Assembly (NCBI RefSeq): GCF_024722015.1
Contig: NZ_JANQBD010000016.1
Location: forward strand, 167,401-231,400
Length of the DNA stretch: 64,000 nt
Direction of reading: 5' to 3'
From: Paenibacillus radicis (ex Xue et al. 2023)
Lineage (GTDB): Bacteria; Bacillota; Bacilli; Paenibacillales; NBRC-103111
The notes beneath the pieces are model-generated. The model worked only from the letters and a program-made list of their open reading frames with translations. It made no database searches and was not told where the DNA came from. Both the position numbers and the translations under genes were made by a program. Shown here one piece after another: positions 24,337-32,487 of this stretch (its first letter is position 1; each line of letters starts with the position of its first letter).

Positions 24337-25116
24337 ATGTATCAAGTGTTGCTGGTGGATGACGAACGGTGGGTACGTACCTCGTTGAAGCGGGTGCTTG
24401 AGAAAACAGAGCTGCCTTTTTCCGTAACGAAGGAAGCTTCAAACGGTCTTGAGGCGTTGGATTGGCTGGAGGATAATAAGGCAGATCTCATTCTGACGGA
24501 TGTGCGGATGCCGGTTATGGAAGGATTGGCATTTGTACAGGAGGTGCGGAAGCAGGATAGCGGGCAGCAAGTTATTTTAGTCAGCGGATATGATGATTTT
24601 CAATATGTACAGCAGGCACTTAGGCTTGGGGTCATTGATTATTTGCTTAAGCCGGTTGAAATAGAAGATATGAAGCGATGTCTGGTCAAATGGATGGAGC
24701 ACAAACAGGGCCAACAGCTCGAAAGGTCAATGGCTAACAACAAGGCAACGAATGACGACAGATTGCATAAATCGCCTATAGAGCAAGTAAAAGAGTACAT
24801 TCAGGCTCATTTGGCAGGAGAAATCACACTGACCGAGGCAGCCGCGCGAGTTCATTTGAACCCAAGCTATTTAAGTCAACTTTTTAAGCAGCAGTTAAAC
24901 CGCAATTTTGTTGATTATATCGTCGAGGTACGGATGGAGGCGGCTAAAAGGCTGCTGTGCTGCACTTCTCTTCGGATCAATGAGGTGGCGGATCGGGTTG
25001 GTTACGCGGATGTGGCGTATTTCAGTAATACGTTTAAGAAATGGAATAGCTGTACGCCATCAGAATTCCGCAAGGAGCAGGCGAGAACCGGAACTGCCCA
25101 ACAAGAGTTCAAATAG
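24337..25116 (+). CDS. YesN-type response regulator with AraC DNA-binding domain
   Basis: 259 residues with AGGAGGTGGAG upstream. The receiver domain (1-120) has LLVDDE, the phospho-acceptor Asp55 in ILTDVRMP, and the KP motif in YLLKPVEI. The C-terminal AraC/XylS double helix-turn-helix (about 150-250) reads LTEAAARVHLNPSYLSQLFKQ and INEVADRVGYADVAYFSNTFKKW. The linker is unusually short, because YesN-like regulators are often over 350 residues. It pairs with the kinase gene just upstream; the TRAP operon is the likely target. Confidence 0.92.
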   Translation: MYQVLLVDDERWVRTSLKRVLEKTELPFSVTKEASNGLEALDWLEDNKADLILTDVRMPVMEGLAFVQEVRKQDSGQQVILVSGYDDFQYVQQALRLGVIDYLLKPVEIEDMKRCLVKWMEHKQGQQLERSMANNKATNDDRLHKSPIEQVKEYIQAHLAGEITLTEAAARVHLNPSYLSQLFKQQLNRNFVDYIVEVRMEAAKRLLCCTSLRINEVADRVGYADVAYFSNTFKKWNSCTPSEFRKEQARTGTAQQEFK

Positions 25117-25128
25117 CGAGCATAGTGA

Positions 25129-25155
25129 AGAGGCAGGCCATAGAGCCTGCCTTTT
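25129..25155 (+). terminator. Terminator after the response regulator
   Basis: AGGCAGGC pairs with GCCTGCCT over a short loop, then TTT. Confidence 0.9.
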
Positions 25156-25216
25156 GAATTCCTTGAAATAGTATGGATTAGAATCTTTATATAGAAACTG
25201 CACTCTGCTATTTAAT

Positions 25217-25657
25217 TTAGAGACTTCGCTGCAGGTTCTGAATTAATTGATTCATTTGCTGCAGCAATTGTTTATATTGTTCGTTCGACAGATTAAAATG
25301 CGGGATACAAGTCTCGGGAATACAAATGGCTTTTTCTTTGAGCTTGCGACCTGCTTCTGTCAGTTCAATAAACACCACACGTTCATCAGATTTGGAGCGT
25401 TGCCGGGTTACTAAACCGGAATCCTCCATCCTTTTTAACATAGGCGTCAATGTCCCAGAGTCCAAATATAAGAGTTCCCCAAGTTCCTTGATCGTACACG
25501 TTTGTTTCTCCCATAAAACCATAAGAGACAAATATTGCGGGTACGTAATCCCCAACTCATTAAGCAATGGCCTGTATAAGCTGGTTATTTCCCTTGAGCA
25601 GGCATAAATGGAAAAACAAAGCTGATTCTCTAGCTTAAGCAATTCTTCCGAATTCAT
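25217..25657 (-). CDS. ohrR: OhrR-type MarR regulator
   Basis: 146 residues. The N-terminal LENQLCFSIYACSREI holds the redox-sensing cysteine (Cys14) typical of OhrR, which senses organic hydroperoxides. The winged helix (about 55-100) reads TIKELGELLYLDSGTLTPMLKRMEDSGLV. The start overlaps the stop of the glutathione-peroxidase gene as ATGA, so translation is coupled. A 27-bp palindrome upstream of the operon is the probable operator, which would make the pair peroxide-inducible. No ohrA gene is visible here; the peroxidase takes its place. Confidence 0.88.
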   Translation of the reverse strand: MNSEELLKLENQLCFSIYACSREITSLYRPLLNELGITYPQYLSLMVLWEKQTCTIKELGELLYLDSGTLTPMLKRMEDSGLVTRQRSKSDERVVFIELTEAGRKLKEKAICIPETCIPHFNLSNEQYKQLLQQMNQLIQNLQRSL

Positions 25658-26148
25658 TGTAATGATTCGCCATTCACCAATTTTTGAATATCTTCTTCAA
25701 TGGCTTCGGGTTCCATCCTTGCAGGATACTGCTTGACGACTTGACCTTCCTTATTAACCAGGAATTTAACGAAATTCCATTCAATATCACCTGTATGATG
25801 CGGAGCGGGTACATTGTTAACCAAATAATCAAACAGCGGATGCGCATGCTCGCCTTTTACATCAATTTTGGCAAAGAGAGGGAAGCTAACGTTATAGTTC
25901 AGCTCACAGAAGCTCTTAATTTCTTCATTGGTCCCTGGTTCTTGATTTTTAAACTGATTGCTAGGAAAACCTAATACCTTAACTCCTGAATCCTTATAAG
26001 TATCGTAGATGTGCTGTAAACCTTTATATTGCGGAGTAAGTCCGCAGCCGCTTGCCGTATTCACTATGAGGAGAATGTCTCCTTTGTAGTCGGAAAGAGC
26101 TTTTTCTTCTGAAGAAATGGTTTGAACCGTATAATCATAAACGGACAT
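25654..26148 (-). CDS. Glutathione peroxidase-family thiol peroxidase
   Basis: 164 residues, AGGAGG upstream. The catalytic cysteine replaces selenocysteine in NTASGCGLTPQY (about residue 35). The family Gln and Trp motifs are GFPSNQF and IEWNFVKFLVN. Bacillota members (BsaA/GpxA) usually use thioredoxin-like donors to reduce organic and hydrogen peroxides. The Lys normally before the cysteine (ASKCG) is Gly here. It is the first gene of a two-gene operon with ohrR. Confidence 0.92.
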   Translation of the reverse strand: MSVYDYTVQTISSEEKALSDYKGDILLIVNTASGCGLTPQYKGLQHIYDTYKDSGVKVLGFPSNQFKNQEPGTNEEIKSFCELNYNVSFPLFAKIDVKGEHAHPLFDYLVNNVPAPHHTGDIEWNFVKFLVNKEGQVVKQYPARMEPEAIEEDIQKLVNGESLQ

Positions 26149-26194
26149 GGTAGAACCTCCTAATTATATGAAGATTTTAAAATCGTGATCAATG

Positions 26195-26221
26195 GTTGTG
26201 TGAAATTAAATTGTGCACAAC
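26195..26221. promoter_or_regulatory. OhrR-like operator upstream of gpx-ohrR
   Basis: A 27-bp inverted repeat centred on A26208: outer GTTGTG/CACAAC are perfect and the core AATTAAATT matches the AATTAAATTGT core of known OhrR boxes. Ten of 13 arm positions pair. It lies 47-73 bp upstream of the gpx ATG. Confidence 0.65.
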
Positions 26222-26391
26222 TAAAAATTCTTGAGCTAAATATAGCATGTGGTTATACAGAAGTCAATAAGGTTCATTCCAATAATATCCGGGTAAAAAA
26301 GGTCAGGAATACATGCGGAGGCTTGGAAATAACTACGAGCACTTGGTATACTTAGGTTTGGACAGGAAATAAAGGAATGGGGGAATAATAG

Positions 26392-27072
26392 ATGGACTAT
26401 ATCCGTGTTACAGGAATTAATGATCCGTACTTCAGACAAATGCATGATCTGATGAAATCGGTTTTCCCATCTGAGGAAGTGCTGGAATACGACCTATGGG
26501 CGGAGCCATTGAACGATCCGAGCATTCGCGTATTTGTGGCCGTACATGAGGGTGAAGTCGTCGGCGCGACCGAATACCGTTATTATGATGACATGAGAGT
26601 GGCGATGACCGACTTTACCATAATTGGCCGCGAAGGTCTTGGAATTGGGCCGTTTTTAGTGAAAAATCGGACTGATGATATTAATCTATTGGTAAATGCG
26701 GGGAGCGGCGTTTTGCTTGGCATGTTCGCTGAGATCTATAATCCTTACTTGGCAAAGGACTACAGCTTTGGAGGGGTTAAGGCGATGGACCCGTTCGTAC
26801 GACGTGAAGTGCTTGCTCATCTGGGTTATCGCAAGCTGGATTTTCCGTATGTTCATCCATCCTGGCATAATGACGGCGCTGCTGTACAAGAGCTTGATCT
26901 GTGCTTCATGCCGTTCGGCGAAGGCGCATTTGATGTGGAAACTATTGTTGCAGGCACCATTACTAACTTCCTTGAAAGATATTATGAGGTTCTGCCTAAT
27001 AAGCCTGAGCAATGGTACAAGATGATAGAGCAGTTGAAGGTCAGTGAACCCGTTCGTTTGCTGCCGCTGTAG
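26392..27072 (+). CDS. GNAT-family acetyltransferase
   Basis: 226 residues. The first 120 residues show a GNAT-like start (FRQMHDLMKSVFPSEE, VFVAVHEGEVVGATEYRYYDD) with beta-strand spacing expected for an acetyl-CoA fold. The classic Q/RxxGxG/A loop is replaced by REGLGIGPFLVKN, a weak match. The C-terminal half is unusual and may set substrate specificity. It is a single gene, closed by a strong bidirectional terminator. The substrate is unknown. Confidence 0.7.
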   Translation: MDYIRVTGINDPYFRQMHDLMKSVFPSEEVLEYDLWAEPLNDPSIRVFVAVHEGEVVGATEYRYYDDMRVAMTDFTIIGREGLGIGPFLVKNRTDDINLLVNAGSGVLLGMFAEIYNPYLAKDYSFGGVKAMDPFVRREVLAHLGYRKLDFPYVHPSWHNDGAAVQELDLCFMPFGEGAFDVETIVAGTITNFLERYYEVLPNKPEQWYKMIEQLKVSEPVRLLPL

Positions 27073-27088
27073 AGCTTGCTAGAACAAA

Positions 27089-27138
27089 AAACAAAAGGCA
27101 TCCGTCATGTCAATAACATGGTCGGATGCCTTTTGTTT
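27089..27138. terminator. Bidirectional terminator
   Basis: AACAAAAGGCATCCG pairs with CGGATGCCTTTTGTTT, with an inner CATGT/ACATG hairpin. A- and T-runs on both sides serve the convergent genes. Confidence 0.95.
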
Positions 27139-27148
27139 GAACCATTTT

Positions 27149-27952
27149 CTATTGGGTATTCATAAAGGGCTTTTTCTCTCTAAGGACATAATTCATCTTG
27201 GAGGGCTCCGTTTGAAGGAGCCATTGATCGAACGCATCCTTGTAAACATCACAGGTGATTTCATAAACGACCGATTCCACAGGTGAAATTGTGACGCCGC
27301 GATCGTTTTTTACGGCTTTGGAAACCGTAATATCAGCGGTAAACTTGACCTTGGCTGTTGCTCCGGAAGCATCCATGGTGATTTCTTTTACTATGATGCC
27401 GTTATTTTTGATGCCGTCGCCGCTAGTGATGGACATGGCCGCTTGAATAAAGCTGCCGCTGTGAGTGACATTGTCGATAAGTCGATGAATTCGTTTTTGC
27501 GGGTCGGTTTCGAATTGTACTTGGACCGACCGATTGGATTCATTCCAAGCAACATCGGCACCGGCGGCTTCGCTTACAAAGCGGAGCGGGATAAAGGTGC
27601 TTCCATTCTCCAATGAAGGCGTTACATCCAGATAATATACCGTCTCATTTACCATTGCGGTTCCACGATTGATAGATAAAGAAATACTTAAACCGCCGCG
27701 AACGGCTTTTGCTGTTTGCTTGTCCGCATCCCATGTTACCAGGAAGCCCAATTTCTCGAATAAGGCCCGCATTGGAACCATGGTGCTTCCATCCTTAATA
27801 AATGGGGACGGATCCCACTGCTGCAATTCCTGCTGTATATATACATGAATCTTTGAAGTTTCCTGAGCACTGACTTGCGCAGGAATGATCGCTATCAACA
27901 TAGAAAAAATAAGAGTAATTGAGGCTAAACGAATCTTTTTTATTCCATGCAT
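27149..27952 (-). CDS. Secreted protein with copper amine oxidase N-terminal (stalk) domain
   Basis: I choose the ATG at 27952, ten bases after AGGAGG. Two earlier in-frame ATGs overlap or precede that site. The 267-residue product has a signal peptide (about 1-28, cleavage after QVSA). Two half-domains of the copper amine oxidase N-terminal family follow: TMVPMRALFEKLGFLVTWDADKQT and TFIPLRFVSEAAGADVAWNE. The rest (about 140-267) is unassigned. In Paenibacillaceae these domains are found on cell-wall or secreted proteins and have no oxidase activity by themselves. Confidence 0.9.
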   Translation of the reverse strand: MHGIKKIRLASITLIFSMLIAIIPAQVSAQETSKIHVYIQQELQQWDPSPFIKDGSTMVPMRALFEKLGFLVTWDADKQTAKAVRGGLSISLSINRGTAMVNETVYYLDVTPSLENGSTFIPLRFVSEAAGADVAWNESNRSVQVQFETDPQKRIHRLIDNVTHSGSFIQAAMSITSGDGIKNNGIIVKEITMDASGATAKVKFTADITVSKAVKNDRGVTISPVESVVYEITCDVYKDAFDQWLLQTEPSKMNYVLREKKPFMNTQ

Positions 27953-28031
27953 GTAAGCCATTCCTCCTGGGAGCTTTGCTTTAAGCAAAGTTACTTCGTA
28001 AGTTAATTTGCCTGAATCTATTGAAAGAATT

Positions 28032-28235
28032 CTAAGAACTTGTACGGGTCAATGATTGATGGGCCGACTGCAACGCTTTAATTACCTCCGCCAGCTCCTG
28101 TTCATTCCAATGAAGAGTGATGTATCTGGGGCGGTAGCCTCCACTGTTCACTTCGAGCATAGCAGTTTGTTTCTCATCATCGACAACGAGCGTAAGAGCA
28201 TCGGTTTCATACATCGTAATCCAAGCCATCGACAT
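28032..28235 (-). CDS. Small conserved-looking protein of unknown function (67 aa)
   Basis: The ATG at 28235 follows GGAGGAATT, giving 67 residues. The sequence is soluble and mixed alpha/beta: ETDALTLVVDDEKQTAML, then a helix ELAEVIKALQSAHQ at the C-terminus. No membrane segment, cysteine or known motif. The good ribosome binding site and normal codon pattern support a real gene. Confidence 0.65.
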   Translation of the reverse strand: MSMAWITMYETDALTLVVDDEKQTAMLEVNSGGYRPRYITLHWNEQELAEVIKALQSAHQSLTRTSS

Positions 28236-28455
28236 AATTCCTCCATGTAATGCAAATAAGGGCCAAAGTAAGCAATTCAACAGAGAAGCGCGAAATCCTT
28301 TTATTTAAAACCTTACAAAATATACCATGGTTTTGGACAGTCGGGAATTGTTGACGGTTTCCCTTTTGCCGTTTTTTTGGTATCTTGTCAATAGCAGCTT
28401 GCACTTGCACGGTAATGCAAAAAGCAAATACAGTAAACGAAAGGGGCATCAAGGG

Positions 28456-29283
28456 ATGGCAGCGTCTTTAATATCGATCATCATTCCTACGTATAACAGG
28501 CTGGGTTATATCTCTGAGTTGATTGAGTCATTATGGAGGCAGACCTACCGCCATTTGCAAATCATTGTGGTTAATGATGCCGGCGAACCGGTTGATGCAG
28601 TAAAAGATCTGTACCCCGAGCTGGATATAACGATCGTTAATATGAATCAGAATTTAAAGCATGTCCATGCAAGGAACCGGGGTCTGGAGCTTGTAAAGGG
28701 CGATTATATTCTGCTGTGCGATGACGATGATCTGCTGGTACCGACTCATATTGAACGGATGCTCAAGGAAATTGCCGACGCCGACCTGGTTTATTCGGAT
28801 GTTGAGATATTCGACTACATTCTACAAGATAGTACGCGCAGGGCGACGAAGCGTTTCGTCTTTGCCTATGAGCATGATGAGGCAGCGATGAGAAGGTTTT
28901 CGACATTCGTCTCCTCGGGCTGCTTGTATAGGAGGGAACTGCACGACCGATTGGGACCGTTCGATACGAAAATGTACCACTACTGGGATTGGGACTTCTT
29001 CCTTCGTGCGGTTGATCATTTCAGGGTGAAGCGGGTACCGGTAGCCAGCGCGTTGTATGCTTTTTCCCAGCAAGGTGGTAATATGTCGGGACAGCATGAG
29101 GACATGAGGCCCTATTTGGACAAGCTGTCAGCTAAGCATGGACTTGGTGAATTGCCTACGAAAAATTTCTTCGTGCTGCTGGAGGAGCCTGAAGTCAGAA
29201 GCCGCAAGGCGGTAACAGAAATCGTGTGGGATGGAGAGCCCATTGTATCGAGGCTTGCGAGTAAGCAGGAACAAGTGGAATAG
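28456..29283 (+). CDS. Family 2 glycosyltransferase
   Basis: The ATG at 28456 follows AAGGGG, giving 275 residues. GT-A fold marks: IIIPTYNRLGYISELIESL at the N-terminus, VVNDAG, and the metal-binding DDDD in LLCDDDDLLVP (about residues 90-100). WDWDFFLRAVDHF near residue 180 fits the acceptor/catalytic region. It probably transfers a sugar to a wall or exopolysaccharide acceptor in the cytoplasm. No other polysaccharide gene is adjacent. Confidence 0.9.
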   Translation: MAASLISIIIPTYNRLGYISELIESLWRQTYRHLQIIVVNDAGEPVDAVKDLYPELDITIVNMNQNLKHVHARNRGLELVKGDYILLCDDDDLLVPTHIERMLKEIADADLVYSDVEIFDYILQDSTRRATKRFVFAYEHDEAAMRRFSTFVSSGCLYRRELHDRLGPFDTKMYHYWDWDFFLRAVDHFRVKRVPVASALYAFSQQGGNMSGQHEDMRPYLDKLSAKHGLGELPTKNFFVLLEEPEVRSRKAVTEIVWDGEPIVSRLASKQEQVE

Positions 29284-29341
29284 AGGACGAGGATCGGGCA
29301 GATAGATTGTTTAGAATGGCTGTTAAGGGGGACGTATTATT

Positions 29342-31120
29342 TTGGTTGGCACGATAGAGCAGGCGGAAGCTTTGCTGAAGAAGTACTATGGCTACGGAAC
29401 ATTTCGGGATGGGCAAAAGAAAGTAATCGCCAGTGTGTTGGAGCAGCAGGATACGCTTGGCATTATGCCAACAGGCGGGGGGAAATCGATCTGCTATCAG
29501 GTGCCGGCGATGCTGTTGAACGGTACGACAATTGTCGTTTCTCCGCTCATCTCGCTGATGAAGGACCAGGTGGATGGGCTCGATAGTATCGGCGTGCCGG
29601 CGACTTACATCAACAGCTCGCTGTCCTATGCACAGGTGGAGCAGCGCATCCGCAAGGCAAGTCAGGGCGAATACAAGCTGCTCTACGTTGCGCCTGAGCG
29701 GCTGGAGTCGGAGCGATTCGTAGACCTGCTGACGAATCTGGCCGTGCCGATGGTGGCGGTGGACGAGGCTCACTGCGTATCGCAGTGGGGCCATGACTTC
29801 CGCCCAAGCTACCTGGCCATCAGCCGGCTCGTGGAGAGCTTGCCGACGCGGCCTATCGTGGCTGCGTTCACAGCCACAGCAACGGATCAGGTGCGCGAGG
29901 ATATCGTCAAGCATCTGAGGCTTAGAGAGCCGCAGATGTTTGTGACAGGCTTCGCGCGCGACAATCTCGCCTTTTCAGTTATCAAAGGCGAGAACAAACG
30001 GGATGTGATGCTCGATTACATCCGCGGGCATCAAGACGAGGTAGGCATCGTATACGCAGCCACCCGCAAGGAAGTGGACAATCTGTATGAGCTGTTGCGC
30101 AAGCAGAAGGTGCCTGTAGGCAAGTATCACGCAGGCATGACCGATAAGGAACGGGCTGAGGCACAGGAGAAATTTCTGTTTGACGAAATTCGTGTCATGG
30201 TAGCGAGCAACGCCTTTGGCATGGGTATTGATAAGTCCAACGTACGATATGTCATCCATTACAATATGCCTAAAAATATGGAAGCTTATTATCAAGAAGC
30301 GGGCCGTGCTGGGCGGGATGGCGAGCCAAGTGAATGTATGCTGCTGTTCAGCCCGCAGGATATTCATATACAGAAATTTCTTATTGAGCAGTCCATTGGT
30401 GACACCGAACGCCAAGCCCAGGAGTACAGACGCCTTCAGCAGATGGCGGATTATTGCCATACGTCGCAGTGCCTGCAGCGCTACATTGTGCGTTATTTCG
30501 GCGATGACGTCGAGGATTGCACTCGCTGCAGCAGCTGCAGCACCGAGCGGCAGCTGACGGACATCACTTTGGAGGCACAGAAGATCTTCTCCTGCGTACG
30601 ACGAATGCGGGAGAGATTCGGAGCAACGACCGTGGCGTCGGTGCTTAAGGGCTCCCGCAACAAGAAGGTGCTGGAGATGGGCTTCGATGAACTGACAACT
30701 TACGGTCTGCTGAAGGACCGTACGGAGAAGGAGATTGTCGACCTGATTCAATTGCTGGTCGCCGAAGGCTACCTGCTGATCACCGACGGCAAATATCCAG
30801 TGCTGCGGCTGCAGGCCAAAGCCCAGGCGGTGCTCGCAGGCAGCGAGCGCGTGGTGCAGAAGCTGCGCATCAAGCACGAGCCGGCAGCCCGCGAGGTCGA
30901 AGCGGAGCTGTTCGATGAGCTGCGCAGGCTGCGCACGGAGATCGCTAAGCGCGAGGGCATACCGCCGTATATCGTGTTCCCGGACAGCACGCTGCGGGAT
31001 ATGTGCGGGATCAAGCCGACCAATCCGGCGGCGATGCTCAAGATCAAGGGTGTCGGGGAAGCGAAGTTTTTCAAGTACGGAGCTTACTTCATCGAGTTTT
31101 TCAAAAACTATAACGGGTAG
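29342..31120 (+). CDS. recQ: ATP-dependent DNA helicase RecQ
   Basis: 592 residues, TTG start with AAGGGGGA upstream. Walker A is in MPTGGGKSICYQ, motif II is VDEAHCVSQWGHDF, and motif VI is QEAGRAGRDG. The RQC zinc-binding cysteines lie in CHTSQCLQRY and DCTRCSSC (about residues 375-400). A C-terminal HRDC domain (about 510-590) contains IPPYIVFPDSTLRDM. RecQ unwinds recombination and replication intermediates 3' to 5'. An RNase HI-type gene starts 18 bp downstream, so they are likely co-expressed. Confidence 0.95.
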   Translation: MVGTIEQAEALLKKYYGYGTFRDGQKKVIASVLEQQDTLGIMPTGGGKSICYQVPAMLLNGTTIVVSPLISLMKDQVDGLDSIGVPATYINSSLSYAQVEQRIRKASQGEYKLLYVAPERLESERFVDLLTNLAVPMVAVDEAHCVSQWGHDFRPSYLAISRLVESLPTRPIVAAFTATATDQVREDIVKHLRLREPQMFVTGFARDNLAFSVIKGENKRDVMLDYIRGHQDEVGIVYAATRKEVDNLYELLRKQKVPVGKYHAGMTDKERAEAQEKFLFDEIRVMVASNAFGMGIDKSNVRYVIHYNMPKNMEAYYQEAGRAGRDGEPSECMLLFSPQDIHIQKFLIEQSIGDTERQAQEYRRLQQMADYCHTSQCLQRYIVRYFGDDVEDCTRCSSCSTERQLTDITLEAQKIFSCVRRMRERFGATTVASVLKGSRNKKVLEMGFDELTTYGLLKDRTEKEIVDLIQLLVAEGYLLITDGKYPVLRLQAKAQAVLAGSERVVQKLRIKHEPAAREVEAELFDELRRLRTEIAKREGIPPYIVFPDSTLRDMCGIKPTNPAAMLKIKGVGEAKFFKYGAYFIEFFKNYNG

Positions 31121-31137
31121 AGTAGAGGTGAAGGACT

Positions 31138-31833
31138 GTGGCGAAGCAGAAATATTACGTGGTATGGGAAGGGAAGGTACCCGGAATCTATACCTCATGG
31201 GCAGAATGCCAGGTGCAGACGAACGGCTACCCGCAGGCGCGGTTTAAAGCTTATGAAAGCGAAGCGGAAGCCAAGGCCGCACTATCGCGCGGCTGGAAAG
31301 CCTCCTTCGCTGGAGCAGCCAAATCAGCCGCATCCTCAAGCGCGGGCGGCGGCTCTGCCAAAAGCGGAGCGGCCAAAGGAGCCGCAGGGAAATCCGCTGC
31401 TGGCCTTAATGGCGCGCTTCCCTCTGAAGTCGTACTCGACAGCATTTCCGTCGATGTGGGCAGCAAGGGAAATCCCGGCATCGTTGAATATAAGGGCGTG
31501 GATACCCGGACCGGAGAGATTATCTTTCAGCATCCTCCGATTTCAAAGGGTACGAACAACTTGGGCGAGTTTCTGGCCGTTGTTCATGCATTAGCCTATT
31601 TGAAGCAGAAGGGCAGCTCAATGACCATCTATAGCGATTCGGTTACAGCGATGAGCTGGATACGCAAGAAAGAGGTATCCACCAATCTGCCGCGAGATGC
31701 ATCAACGGAAGAGATATGGACGCTGGTCGACCGTGCTTTAGCTTGGCTGCACAATAACACCTACAGCAATAAAATTATCAAGTGGGACACGAAAGCATGG
31801 GGCGAGATTAAGGCCGACTACGGCAGGAAATAA
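31138..31833 (+). CDS. RNase HI with N-terminal hybrid-binding domain
   Basis: 231 residues, GTG start after AGAGGTGAAGGA. An N-terminal caulimovirus-VI/RNase H1 hybrid-binding domain (about 1-45) reads YYVVWEGKVPGIYTSW. It is followed by an Ala/Gly/Ser/Lys-rich flexible linker (about 58-95). The RNase H domain has its acidic residues in SVDVGSKGNPG, NNLGEF, IYSDSVTAMSW and the C-terminal EIKADYGRK. It cuts RNA in RNA-DNA hybrids, which fits its place behind recQ. Confidence 0.9.
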   Translation: MAKQKYYVVWEGKVPGIYTSWAECQVQTNGYPQARFKAYESEAEAKAALSRGWKASFAGAAKSAASSSAGGGSAKSGAAKGAAGKSAAGLNGALPSEVVLDSISVDVGSKGNPGIVEYKGVDTRTGEIIFQHPPISKGTNNLGEFLAVVHALAYLKQKGSSMTIYSDSVTAMSWIRKKEVSTNLPRDASTEEIWTLVDRALAWLHNNTYSNKIIKWDTKAWGEIKADYGRK

Positions 31834-31914
31834 AGGACTCAGGCGGTAGTTTGGTTTTATCATTGTCTTTTTTTGAGAGGCCGGTCTTAATATCGTTATA
31901 AGGGGAGGAACCCC

Positions 31915-32395
31915 ATCTAGCGGGGAAGAGTATATGAAGACCGTAATGATTAGTTTCCAGGCGGAGAATCGACTAATCAGGCACAAGAAAGGGCTATAAG
32001 TGCGTGTTCAAAAAGTCAACTTTTCAGCACCGAGAAAGTTGCAGGAACCTGAAGAAGGAGGAGCGTAGTTTAGGGGAAACCTAAATGAGCACTGGACTTC
32101 GAAGGGAAAAGCATGATTCGATGTCGAATAAGCTTCCTGAGTTGCTTCGTGATCAAAAGGGGACTTTTTGAACAACCTCTTAAATGTATTTAAGAAGATT
32201 ATTGAAGAATTTAAAGGGTAGAGAATTGTAATAGGAACTCACGGAGATATCATGACATTGATGACGAATTATTTTGATCATACGTTTGGCTTTGAGTTTT
32301 GGGGAGTCGATAACGATGCCGGACATTTATAAATTAGAGTTTGAAGAAAATGCTTTCATTGTGTGGATCATATCTTGCCAACAGTAACAATTGAT
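31915..32395 (+). pseudogene. Decayed histidine-phosphatase (phosphoglycerate mutase-like) gene split by a MITE
   Basis: Fragments in three frames match the C-terminal half of a PGAM-superfamily phosphatase. FPGGESTNQAQERAI lies at about 31954-31998, before the inserted element. After it come VFKKIIEEFKG, a stop, RIVIGTHGDIMTLMTNYFD (32223 onward), then after a frameshift MPDIYKLEFE, and HCVDHIL in a third frame near 32358-32390. The catalytic second His motif (THGD) is kept. The N-terminal RHG half is missing. No function is expected. Confidence 0.8.
32005..32174. mobile_element. 170-bp MITE-like element with 13-bp perfect terminal inverted repeats
   Basis: TGTTCAAAAAGTC at the left end is the exact reverse complement of GACTTTTTGAACA at the right end. 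The interior has no ORF with a start site but has small hairpins (CAACTTTTC/GAGAAAGTTG, GTTTAGG/CCTAAA, ATTCGAT/TCGAAT). It is inserted within the histidine-phosphatase pseudogene. I see no clear target duplication. I recall similar elements being scattered in Paenibacillus genomes, but could not search. A minimal version of the ends is at 10801-10826. Confidence 0.8.
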
Positions 32396-32408
32396 GATAT
32401 ATTTATCA

Positions 32409-32426
32409 TGTGGTACCGGTTACATA
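32409..32426. promoter_or_regulatory. LacI-type operator 1 (before the HAD gene)
   Basis: TGTGGTACCGGTTACATA, matching sites at 33688 and 33878. It lies about 60 bp before the HAD start. The local LacI regulator (38036-39046) is the probable ligand. Confidence 0.72.
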
Positions 32427-32487
32427 TAGGTTGCGGAATACACATGATGATCTGTCATACTATTATTTTAAGGAGGTGTTTGTAAGG

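Noticed and set aside
29975..31198. A 407-residue minus-strand frame over recQ
   Set aside because: The plus-strand RecQ helicase is complete with all motifs. The antisense frame has no recognisable protein or ribosome binding site.
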